64,000 bases of DNA, from NCBI GenBank assembly GCA_012845835.1, contig JABAKD010000030.1, positions 13,611,076-13,675,075 of the forward strand, written 5' to 3'. Below the pieces are notes generated by a model. It saw only the letters and a program-made list of their open reading frames with translations, made no database searches and was not told where the DNA came from. This DNA is from Undaria pinnatifida. Lineage: Eukaryota; Sar; Phaeophyceae; Laminariales; Alariaceae. Position 1 is the stretch's first letter, and each line of letters begins with the position of its first letter. The position numbers and the translations under genes are program-made. Positions 24,532 to 35,860 of the stretch are shown here, one piece after another.

Positions 24532-27419
24532 TTTTTTGTTGCACGCTGGCTGAGCGGTAAACTGTAAAATACCGTCGGTCTTGCACCGGTGCACGCTGTT
24601 CTCCTCGATGGCTACCCACTGCCCATTGACGCGTTTCTGCGAAAAGACGCCGCTACGTCCAACTTTTGTTTTATGGTATGTTTTGTCGTCTCTTTCGTCT
24701 GTTCAAGAGACACCGCATGGATTTCCTCTCTTCCTACTCCAGTGTCCGTGCGTACGTTGTATTTTTGTCACGCGTTGGGTTTGTCCATTGACACAGCGTA
24801 TGGCAGACGCACGGCAGGCGCTTCAGCTTGATTATGTGTTATGTGTTTTTTATGTATGTCGTTTTTTTCTAAATTCTGGCGTCCGTCGTCCTGAAGCAAC
24901 CTGTTTAGCTGCATGCGATCGATTGCCGGGGGCCTTTACGCACGCATTCCCTGCAGCGCTTTCACCCAACATTACGTTGTTTTCACGTTAAACTGTTATT
25001 TCTACCTAAACACATCAGCACGCCCAGTGCAAGTCCTGATTCTTCACCCTTTAATACTACAGAAATTGGCAAATTCTGTGTAACCGTGAGACGTAGAAAA
25101 CTTCACAAACGCAGCGCATAATGCACTGCAGTGTCTCAAGTCTACAAGAAATCGGACAGCTTTTATGCGGCAAACGCGTTAAACTGTTTTCGACATTCGA
25201 AACACGCGGGAAACGCCGCCTCGGGAGTGATATTCTATCGTGGGTCCTTCTTTTCTGTTAGATCCACCGCCCGTGCCATCTCCCCCTTGTTCTCCCAACC
25301 TCGTCCGTGTTGGCGTCTGAGCGACTCGCTCGTTCCAAATTTCGAAACTAATTGCAACCGCCGTGCGCTCCCGCCCCCTCCCGCCCCCTCTTTGCTTCGC
25401 TCCCGCCCCCTTCGCGCAGCTCGAACGCGTAGAAAAGAAGCACGCATAGTACCGTTTGCCTCGCTTGGACGGAGCTTCTCCACCATTTGTTTGCGGAGTT
25501 CGCGACGGGTGGTGACGATCGCTTCGTCGGGGCGTTGGATGACGTTTGGGAGTCATGGTTGTATTTTACGTAGCGTTCAGGAAACGTGTATCGTACATTC
25601 TGGCGTGTACGATCCACGTTCACGTTGTGCTTTTATGGCGTAGCGTGTTTTTGAAACCTTTTAATTGAGATGCGGAGGAACTCGGTGTTCGCTCGGCTTG
25701 GGCGTGCTTGAGGGGGTGCCTCTGCATCCCGTTCAGCTTGGGAATGCTTATGGTGTTTTGGGGGATGCGAAAAACTTGCGACTGGACCTCTTCTGAGGTT
25801 GTGATGCAAGAGCGTCGGTAGTGTGCGCAAAGGTCGGGCCCATGTGGTCCTGCGTTTTTTTGCTTTTTTTTTCCGGTAGTGGATGGCGTTCTTTTTTTTA
25901 TTTCCGCCCACGCTTCTTACTCGTTTTCTAATCGATATGGAGAACAGTATAATGTCGTTAAGCTCGTGGACACAGTTACGTCGATCAAATGTGGAGGCGG
26001 GAAGTGCTCAGGTATCCCCTGACCCATTGCCGGCGAACACGGAGAAGAAAGAAGCTCGCGAGGAATGCATCCCGCCGCAGAGCAAGTTGAGCGCAAACGT
26101 GAGCGATCCATCGGCACATTTAGTCGCTCTGTATATTTCTCTCGCTCTCCTGAACAAAACAATGTCCATTGTTACATTATTACTAGTGATTATATTTTGC
26201 GTCATGAAAAACTTACTAAAAAAATGAGCGACCGGTGTATGACGCAGCTTGCAAAGATGAGTAGCGACTAAATTTTTCGAACTATCAGCAGACGCTAGAA
26301 TAATTTTATAGGACACATGCGCGTGTTTTTTTTTGTACACGGTGACACCTTAACGGGTGTAGAGAAAGCACGCGCGAGGGTGAACTGCTGTGCAATATAT
26401 CGCCCTCGCTTCTGCCCTCGCGACTCAAAGTGTTCGCGCCAATTTTTGATGAAGCAGCAAAGGATTTTTGGCTTATTTTCGACAGCAGTTTCGAAACTCG
26501 CTGCTTGTATTTTTTATAATACCACCGTGCAGACTTTCTTGCCCCACTCGTTGACTTTGCAGTCTGCAGTGTATCACAATGTTGTAGACATGGGCACGTA
26601 CCGGATCGTGTGTTGTTCGGCTCTGGTTCAAGTGGCATGCCAGGTCAGAATATCGTAGCGTTCCGCAGTTTCGGTTGCGTGTCAATTGTGAATGTTCCTC
26701 GGTGTAGCGGGTGGTGCAACCGTGACCGCATTTTTATAAGCAACCAGAAACTATCTTACGACGTGTACAGCAGTGCTACACTGACGTGCGTGGTAATACT
26801 GCTGTGGCACAAGACACACCGATTAGACTGCAGTTCCAAGGAAGGTATAATGCAGGGACTGCGCTATCGATATAGTCTATACACGCTTCCGAACAACATC
26901 GCGAGCCAAGGCGTGTATTGCAGTTGTTTCATGATTCACGAAGAAGATCCAAACGAAACGGCGAGACTCCCAAAACCGTTCCTCGCGCGGCGCACTTTTG
27001 CACTTCGCTTAGTATCGGCATGAGGTAGCTTGTCCTCTCAAGATGCTGTCTAGGCCGCGTCTATGCACCAGGGAGAGGAGTTCCATTGCCTCAGTCTCTC
27101 TTGCAACCGTCACATGTTAAACCCTCCCCATAAAATAACAACACTCGGCCAAGCACAGAAACACAAAAAATGACGACCCCACCCGACGCGCGAAACACGA
27201 AACATGCGATCATGAAAAATTTACTCGTAAAGAATCTTTGGTCGATTGTCCCCTATTCCCTCTCCACACAAACCAAGTAGAAGGCCATCCAGTCAACTAT
27301 AAACCCACTTTTTTTTATCGTGATCTACGATCTATGTATACCACCAACAAGCGTTGCATTCCTCGTTCCACTGCGGGCAAAGCAGACACAAGTCGCTGAC
27401 CGTGGCACCAGCGAGGAAT
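24532..27419. other. Intergenic between UPF0390-like and translocase genes
   Basis: I see no supported gene. Open frames such as 25131-25643 and 26610-27023 have no motif or splice context I recognise. The 3' part presumably contains the promoter of the translocase gene at 27420; no TATA box is evident. Confidence 0.4.
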
Positions 27420-30400
27420 ATGGAAGAGACGGCCGTTATAGACGAGGATAACGATCAGTCGAAACCGCTGCTGGGAGATGATTACCTGAGGAATGACGAG
27501 GCCGCAAAAACGGTTTCGAAAGCCAAGGTGGCGGAATATCTGCCCAAACAGGAAGAAAGCTTGGGCATAGGACTCCGGTTGCTTCGCGGACTCTATGGGC
27601 ATCTGCCGAGAGAGGACGTGCCTCGAATATTCTGGGTGAGCACAGCCACTGCTTGGGTATCAAGGTCCTCCCTCGGAGAGTTGCGTTTTCACGGCCGGGA
27701 CAGTCGCGAATTCTTGCCGTGGATGAAATGTTCTCTAATTTCCAATTGCTAATTTCTAATTTCATGACATTGCGTGCCGCAGCAGAGCGAGTACGTAGCG
27801 TATCGGCAGAGATTCACAAAAGCAGCGCCGGAGTGGAGTCACTTCTCACCACGACAGCTGAGGGGATGCGTGGTTCGTTGCATTTCTCCGTTAGCTATTG
27901 AAGCCTGCTCCTCCGTCCATCCTTACCCGGTGTTGGCCTCGCTCCGTGGCGGCATCTCTTCGCCTCTCCCGTTGGGCATCGCGATATGCCACCTCTTGTC
28001 ACCAAAACCAGACTAAAAAGGCCTCGATTACAGTTTACGGCGGCACGTAATTCGACTGAGATGCACCTAACTCCGTAGCAGACGTGCGGTGTGCACTCAC
28101 GCGTTCACGCACAGCACCAGTGATGTTTCATCTTGACTCCGCCTGCGATCGTTATGGAGAGATCCAACCCAATCCACCGACCAAGCTCACCTACGAGTGC
28201 ACTACTACCCGATACTGCTGCTGTTGCAATGGCCTTGTTGCGTATCTCAGGCATGATGACATACCTTACCAGGTAACATCTGCATCGCTCTACTATCGCC
28301 GTGCAATCCCCCCCCAAGCCTGCCTCCCTCCCGCCCCGCGCTCTCCCACCCCCACCCCTCAATCCTGCCCTTTTGTCGAAACCCTTGCTTGCAGCTGTCA
28401 TTAACCCTCTTCTCCATCATCGGCGGCTTCTGGATGCTCGACTCCTTGAAAGATACGGTCTTGGAAGGGACCGTTGGGCTAGAATGCCAACCTACAGCCA
28501 AGCTCGTGTCAGTGGCCGTGACTTTGCTTCTCGTGATCCAGTACAATCGCCTCGTCGATTCCTGCAGCAAGCCCACGGTGAGAGTTGGTCTGAATCTGCG
28601 TCCTTGACGTGCGTGAGTCTCACTACGAACTTCCTCCCTTTCAGCATCCGAGATTCGAGGGGGGTGGAAAGAACATGCCGGGTACCCGGTATCAAATTTT
28701 TGTTGTGGGCTGAGGCCATCTCTTAACTTGCCAGGTACCTCGTATCAATTTTGTTTTGGGCTGAGACCATCTCTTTTAATAGCGTATCCGAAACAGAAAA
28801 TGAACGTTTTCGGATCGCAAATCCTGTTTGGCTATCTTTTAGACCCGAAAATGGCGATTGTTCAGGCTTCCATTTTCGGATATCGTTCTCGGATCGGCCT
28901 CCAGCAGAGAAAGGGAGTCCACTTTCTGATGAAATCCCCATCCGAAAATGACATCCGGATTTTGTTTTACACATGTCATGGGAGGCAACAAGCGTGGTAA
29001 CAAGTCGAAAACAGGGAGGTAGTTCTTCTGTATAGTATTAATACTAGTATTTCAAAACAGTACAAGACACAAGACACACGCATCAGACACATCGATCTTT
29101 CTGCTGAGCATGCATTACGTATCCTAGGGGTACTCGCACTACTGCTGCTGTATTCCACTATCCGCTGGCACACACCTCGGGCCTCACACTACTTGTACTA
29201 CTACGTACTCGTATTTGTCGAGGACGAGGACAGCCAGCCACCGTCTGCGACACATGTCATTTTTGATGCACGAGATCGACGGGAGCGAGGGGGAAAACAC
29301 CCCTCCTCGAGTGAAGCGCACACGGCTTGTTTTCCCTCGGCCCACCTACAAAGCTTCATCTGCGTGTGCGCTGAGATGCTTTGGTGGGGCGAACTCGTGG
29401 AAGCAGGTAGTCGAGCGATCGCCGTTGTTGATAATTTTCACGAGGGCTTTCTTCAAAAACCAATCTGTAAATCCCTGTTTCATTGTAAGGGTCGTCGATC
29501 CGATTCTGCCCGTCTGATTCTGCCATCCGAAAATCAGGCTCATTTTTTGTTTCGGGTGCACTACTATTATAAGAGATGGCATGAGCTTGGGAACTAGTGT
29601 CTGGTTTGCTTTGTTTTAGCGTTTTAGCGGGCTTGTCATGTTTTGGTTGTTTTGGATTTGTGTTCGTGCCGCGGAGTAACTGGATTTTTTCCTTGTCAAG
29701 CAGAGGCACGTATTGTAACGAACGTGCGCAGAGTTCGGTCGCTTTCTCGAACTTAAGAGACTACAGGCTACAGTACTTGGAACAACAATATATCACCTGG
29801 CGGTACAGTTCGAATAATATATTATGTGCAGGGTAGGGGTTAGCATTTACTGGTATACCATAGGGTAGAGTCTTTATGCCTCCTGTTCTATCCAGAGAGT
29901 ACGACGTATCAGGTATGACACCTTGTACGTTTTGTTGATTGTGAGTTTTGGACTACCCAAGGGCTGTTCGTTGCAGGCCGATATCGGATATCGATTTCTC
30001 AATTGAAAAACTATTCAACGTTGTCGCCGCCGCCTTCCCCTCCCCCCTTGCCCCGTCTCCCCTCCCCCGTCTCCCCTCCCCCGTCTCCCCTCCCCTTCTA
30101 TCGCCCGAACCCCTCCCGCCGACACGTATTGTGGGTGAGTTCAGTTATTTTACATATTGGGGGCAGTCTACACCGTCCTTTTTTTGGCCGTGAGCTTGGT
30201 TCTTCGAACCGCCCCTCTCGGGTTGGCCAATTGGGAGTCAAACCCCGCAAGGATCGTAGGCTGGGTGTCCTTTGTGGCGATCGAATCGTACGGCTCGCTG
30301 GCGGTCGCGCTGTTCTGGGCATTCACTAATTCTACCGTCGATTTAGAAGGGGCAAAGGCGTCGTATGGGCTGATCATAGCCGGGGCCCAGATCGGGGCTA

Positions 30401-33400
30401 TTTTAGGTGAGAGGCGTTTTTTTGGACCGTGGGTTTTGTTTAGCAGGTTTGCTGATGTAGGGTAGGGTAAGGTAGGGTAAGGTAAGGTAAGGTAAGGTAT
30501 GGTAAGGTAAGGTAAGGTAAGGTAAGGTAAGGCAAGGTAACGTAACGTAACGTAACGTAACGTAACGTAAGGTGAGGTATGGCAAGGTAACGTAAGGTAA
30601 GGTATGGCAAGGTAACGTAAGGTAAAGTATGGCAAGGTGAAGTAAGGTAAGGCAAGGTAAGGCAAGGTAAGGCAAGGTGAAGTAAGGTAAGGTGAGGTGA
30701 GGTGAGGTGCGGTGCGGTGCGCAGGAAGCGAGACTGTGCCTTTCTGTGGTGTCTTCGCATCCAAGCAGTTTCTCCCTCGGCTGTGCTTGTGCATGCACTG
30801 CGGCGCAGTACAACTACTACTTGTGAGAGGGATTGTACCAGTGCGCTGTTTGGCTTTTGTTGTTGTTGTTGTCGTTGTTGTTGTTGCTGTTGTTTTTTAT
30901 GTTGTTGTTTCTGTTGTTTTGTTGTTTTGTTGTTGTGGTGGTGTTGTCGTCGTTATTGTTGTTGCTTCGTGTTGTTATGCACTCGTTTCATGTGTATTTT
31001 GTTTGTTTTATTCGCGTGGTGCTTGTCCACTCGCAGGCTCGACAGCCGCGACGCTGCCGATGCACCGTGAGCACCTCCACGTGTGGCATCTCTACGCCGC
31101 GGCAGGCTTATGTCCAGCGGTGATGGCGTTGCTCGTGCGCGGCTACGTCCACTTGTTCGGGAAGAACCTGCCACGGGAACATCTAACCAACGTCCAAGGG
31201 TGAGAAAGAAGTAGTACAAATCGCAACAATGATATTTAATATTTGACATTTGGTAATATCGTGATAGGACACGAGCACAGCATGTCGGTACATGTATTGT
31301 TGCACGCTCTATATAGGAAAATAATCACACCGCACTTGGCGCCGTGCAGATCTTTATCCCTGGGTGACGACAGTCGGTGCGGGTTGTGGGTGCAGACTTG
31401 TGCCGTGACCTCTGTGCAAGTACACCCATGAGACCAATAAACTGCTGTGCCCGTGTCTGCTGAACGCCCCCCCCCCCCCGCCGGCTTCGTGCCCCTGAAT
31501 ACTTCTACCGCCCTTATCCAGAACTGTGGACAGCGCCCTCAACGGTCTCAAGCTGGTGCTAAGGCACCAATATGTTGGCCTTCTTTTCGGAATCAGCTGC
31601 CTGTATGAGGTCGTGCTGACGATCCTCGACTACCAGATGAAGGTGGGTTTGGGGTTTCGAACAGTATAGGCGGTGATTGCGCCGCTGCCAATTTTCGGCC
31701 AATAGGTCCCTCTTTTGATCAACGGCGTGTGTTGTATAGGCCGCGTGGTAGTGCCCGTCCGTTTTCTAGGCCTCTCACTGCTGAGTCGTACTTTGAATCG
31801 TACTTTCTGTCGATGGACAGAATTGCATCAGTGGTACCTGTATAGCGCCGGTATAGAAGAAAATACCGGCACTACAGCGGCAACCGGCACTACTCCGCAT
31901 GCTGCCACTGCTGGTAGTTCCTGTCTTTGCCAAACAATTTCGACGGCAATATAGCGAGCAACCGGCACTACTCAACCGGCACTGCCGGGAGACCCCCTTT
32001 GTACCGGTTTAACGTGAAGAACAACAGATTACACTGCATACCCGAGCAACCCTTACAAATGATACCGACGCTTTTGTTTTTGCCGCGCCGGTGAGCAGCT
32101 GTTGGGGGTAGAAGGCTTTCGCGCAACGGCGGGAGAGGAGGCGGACGAGCACATGGCGAGTTTGATGGGCCACTTCGGGCAGGCGACAAACTCACTGTCG
32201 CTCCTCATGTCCCTCTTCGGAACGAGTCTCTGCGTGCGCCTCTTGGGGCTGAGGAGAACGCTGAGAATTTTCCCGACGTTGTTGTTGGTGGCGGTGGTGT
32301 CGTCGTTCTTCGCACCGTCGCTGCGGTTCCTGTTCATAGCGGTGGCCATCTTGAAGGTGCGGCGTAAGAGCCGCGCTACGGTAAAAAAGGCGTTTTTTAG
32401 GCGAAAGGTTTATCGATCACGGGGCTTCTCAACGGCAGAGCTACCCGGTATCAAGGGATCCGATGTGTAATCCATATCAGTTACCTTTTTTCGGTACATG
32501 CCTAGCCCTGTTTACGTGTATGACGTGCTTTTTTTCGGTAGATTATTAGCCCTTTGGATTGTGTAGTTGGGTCGACATACTCACGCATCTGTATACCACG
32601 GCAGCTCGCGCTGCTGTAGTAGTAACGGCGACCGTCGGCAGGGACAGGATAGCTTGCGCCGCCGGTCCCACGGAGACTGAAGGATACGCCAGCTAGCGCT
32701 GGGTTGCAAAAACAATTGAGATAAATTGGCACACGACACGCATGAAAATACGTCGAAGTGTGGTGAGATTAAGCTTTATGTTTCCCCATCCGCCGGACGA
32801 TAAAAATATAAATAATTAAATGTACACGTTGGGCTCACAGTACTGTATGCCTCAAAGTTGTTTGTTGGCTGAGCCTTCTAGAGTTGCTCAATCGAAGACC
32901 CTCACAAAATGTAGGTGCCCCCCCTAGTGTACCAATTGCCGCAAGTTGGCATAGACCAACCTGGCGGCGGCAAGAGTCGGACAGCACAAGATAAGACGCT
33001 CGCGCTTCCATGGTATCTGCTAACGAATGTATAAACAATTTGCCCGAGAGGTTGCTGGATCAACGATTAACTGTTTTACAGCTGCAGAAACGACCCTGCA
33101 ATTCATATTACGACTTACTTGTCCCCCGTAACGCGATTTGGTCAGCAAATTGCTGCTGTCAGCGAAAATCGCCAGCGAATTTTGTCAGCGATTAAGGCAA
33201 CTATTAGGCCAGCGTTTTGCGTCCGACAGTAGTGCGCCAGCGATTAAGACAGCAGCTTCGTGAGCGGTTGTAGCGCAGCATGGAAGTCCAGGCACGCGAC
33301 CCGTCCACCAAACGATTCGCCCCTCCTCACCCCTCCTCCCCACCTCCCTCCCCCTCCTCCCCCGCCCCACCCTCCCCTTCCCCCAGCCCCGAGAGACGCT

Positions 33401-35860
33401 CCACATAGCCACACCCGTTCCGCATTGGTGGGAAATGTCAAGAAAGTGATGTTCTTGTAGGTATTCGGTTGTAACTTTGCTGCGTTGTGTGTTTCGGGGA
33501 GCATGGCGACGAAAGCAGTTTACAGTTGTTGTTGCTTGGCCACCGCTTCAAAACTCACGATAATATCGCCGATGATCCAGCGGAGGATGTAGTTCATGAA
33601 ATACCCCAACCATGGATCTAGCTGACCATGCTTGCGCGTCGGAATTCGCCCCCTCACCCCCCCCTCACTCCCCCTTCCCCTCCCGACCAGGGTCTGACGT
33701 ACGCTTTGAACGAGCCCTGCAAAGAGATGCTCTATCTGCCGACCTCGGACGCTATCAAGTTTAAGGCTAAGGGCTGGATAGACGTCTTCGGCTCGCGGTG
33801 TGCCAAGGGGGTGGGGTCTTTCGTGACGCTCAGCAGCAGAGGGGACCCGCGAAGACTAGCGACGTACGGTGGTGTGGCCAGCTTCTTGATCAGGTTCGTC
33901 CTTAACCCCTTTAGAGCCCCAGACTCCCTAGACTAATCCAAATAAATTGTCTCCCCAAACGGGTTTCCATGTAGCGAGGGGGCTTTATCCATTTCACCAC
34001 TCTGTTTCCCCCCCCCCCCGCCATTTCCTGGTGTTTTTCTCTTTTAAATGGGGCAGAAGTTCTAAGGGTACGACCTCTTCGCGTCCCATTAAAATTCTGC
34101 GTCCATCTCACTCTTTCGCTTGCCATTTTGCCCTTTTGGCGTTGATTCGATTCGCTGGTGGTGTTCTCGCTACCTTCATGCATGCGCGTGTTTTTCTGCT
34201 GAAAGGATAGGTAGCGGTGGTGGAGCACTTCTGTGGCGTAACCTTCTTGGAGCTTTGAGAGGGAAGAGACTTGACGAAAAAAATGATGTTTTGCAGCACG
34301 TGTCCGTTTCCAAGTGTAAGCAGTTTGACCCAAGAAGTGTGTGCACTTCTATACGGGTGAATTGTCCTTGTAGGGTGAGTGTGGGCGTTTGGTGGTATCT
34401 GCCTTCCCACACCGTACCGAGCCCATGTGCTAGTTTGTGTAACCTGAAACCGGCCGCTCCGTGCCCTTGTTGCGGCATAACCTCTGTCGCTTCCGGTGTA
34501 ACGCCAGCCTTATCCTGCTCGGGATTTCTTTCGTCATGGGGAGGCATTTCGAAGCGTTGGTTGCAAGTGGGGAAATTGTAGGAGACGATGAAGATGATGC
34601 TGGCAATAGGTGAGCTCTGGCTTTTTTTTGGTTTTTTCTTTGCGACTTTTGGGATGCGCTGCGGTGATTTTTTCGGTGGTGATCGACGCCTACGTTCGCC
34701 AGGTGACTGATTGCTCGACTATTCGATTGGTTGGTTGGTTGGGTTGGTGGGGGGGGTGGATCGGTCGCTGGGCGGGTGGTGGGTAGGTGGGTGTTTGGGT
34801 GGGTGGATGGAGAAGTGCGCCATTCGTAGATTGGTTGGCTGATTGGCCGAGCGGGTGGGAGTTGGCTGAATACCTTGTTGCTTTTTTTAAAGAGGTTATC
34901 GTAAGGCGATGGTGTCGGTCGGTTGAAACGTCTTGATGCATGCTACGGAGCAACTCTGACCGCCGCTGCCACCCCCTAGGCGATGGCGGCCGGCTGGTGC
35001 CCCGCGAGTGAACGATGGGGGTATGACAAGTGCAGAAATAGAGGTACCTGCTTTCTTGAATTCGAACGATTTATGGTCAGTGTTTTCTCATCCGAGATTG
35101 CACCCCACTATGGCTGCGGTATGATCGTATTATCGCCCCATTTTGACTACCGAATATTGACTGCTCGCACCAGCGGCTCTGCCCCTCACTCACCCACGAA
35201 CTTTGTGATATATACACTGTTGGCGCGGTGCAACAAATCAGCACACGGCCGCGGTGCATATCTTGCTAAACCGAAGAGTACAAAAGGCCAAGATTATAAA
35301 GATGATGGGTATCCATTCGCCCCACCCTAACCCTCAAAGCGAAGAAACTACCATACATAGCCTTGGTCAACCTTAACCCTGTTAAAAAAAATCCCACATG
35401 AATTCTAAGTAAAGCCGTCGCCAAAAACGTGCGTGCACTTCTGAAGGGGTGGATCTTTTTCTTCTTACCGAACATTCGGTCCGTAGAGCTGAAATTCCAC
35501 CCGAATTGTTAATTTTACCGCGACCTTTAGTATATTTTTTTTACAGGAAGCATTTGTTATTCAAACTGAGTATGACTGTCCGTTTCTGCTCTCATGTCCC
35601 CTTCTGCTCCTATGCGCGCCACCGAAATTCTTAGGAAAACTGTGCTACCTCACTCGCAAGATGCAAGGGCGGGAGAGAGAGCCGAGATAGAGTTGCTCCC
35701 ATCGCCGGAAGACGAAAGTGGTGAAATAGCATCAGATAAGGGGGAAGGGGGTGGAGCTACGAGTAGGCATGGAAGGCGTTACGAGGAAGGGGACTCCGGA
35801 GAAAGAGAAGGGAATGGCTTGACACGGTCTAATTCTAGCAGGCGGACGATGAACATATAG
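27420..35860 (+). CDS. TLC-family ATP/ADP (nucleotide) translocase, 9 exons
   Basis: Membrane nucleotide carrier of the plastid/bacterial-parasite NTT type (TLC, PF03219), which usually exchanges ATP for ADP or imports nucleotides. Exons: 27420-27635, 28395-28577, 30145-30406, 31037-31199, 31522-31642, 32099-32356, 33691-33893, 34508-34609, 35635-35860. All have GT-AG borders and phases match, giving 577 residues. Signatures include FWMLDSLKDTVLEGTVG in exon 2, ARIVGWVSFVAIESYGSL in exon 3, GHFGQATNSLSLLMSLFGTS in exon 6, and LNEPCKEMLYLPTSDAIKF plus KAKGWIDVFGSR in exon 7, the classic NTT core. About ten or more hydrophobic segments fit the family. The start ATG precedes a hydrophilic N-terminus (MEETAVIDEDNDQSKPLL). 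No signal peptide or ASAFAP-like plastid motif is visible, so location is open. The ~80-residue C-terminal tail is hydrophilic and rich in Glu, Gly and Ser. Acceptor choice for exon 5 has an in-frame alternative a few bases downstream. Confidence 0.9.
28683..28790. repeat. Tandem duplication of ~55 bp in translocase intron 2
   Basis: Two adjacent copies share the blocks GGTACC, GTATCAA and TGGGCTGAG.CCATCTCTT. Confidence 0.7.
30457..30719. repeat. (GGTAA)n pentanucleotide array
   Basis: About 260 bp of GGTAA/GGTAG/CGTAA/GGTGA units in translocase intron 3, starting some 50 bases after the splice donor. The long Leu-Pro-Tyr frames on the minus strand are products of this array. Confidence 0.93.
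30855..30965. repeat. (GTT)n trinucleotide repeat
   Basis: Interrupted TTG/GTT repeat in translocase intron 3, shortly upstream of the exon 4 acceptor, where it may serve as the T-rich tract. Confidence 0.85.

Noticed and set aside
25131..25643. 170-codon plus frame
   Set aside because: Compositionally biased (Arg/Ser/Pro), open on the opposite strand too, with no family match I can recognise.
30168..30813. Three long Leu-Pro-Tyr-Thr repeat frames, minus strand
   Set aside because: They are translations of the (GGTAA)n array, and they overlap an exon of the translocase on the other strand.
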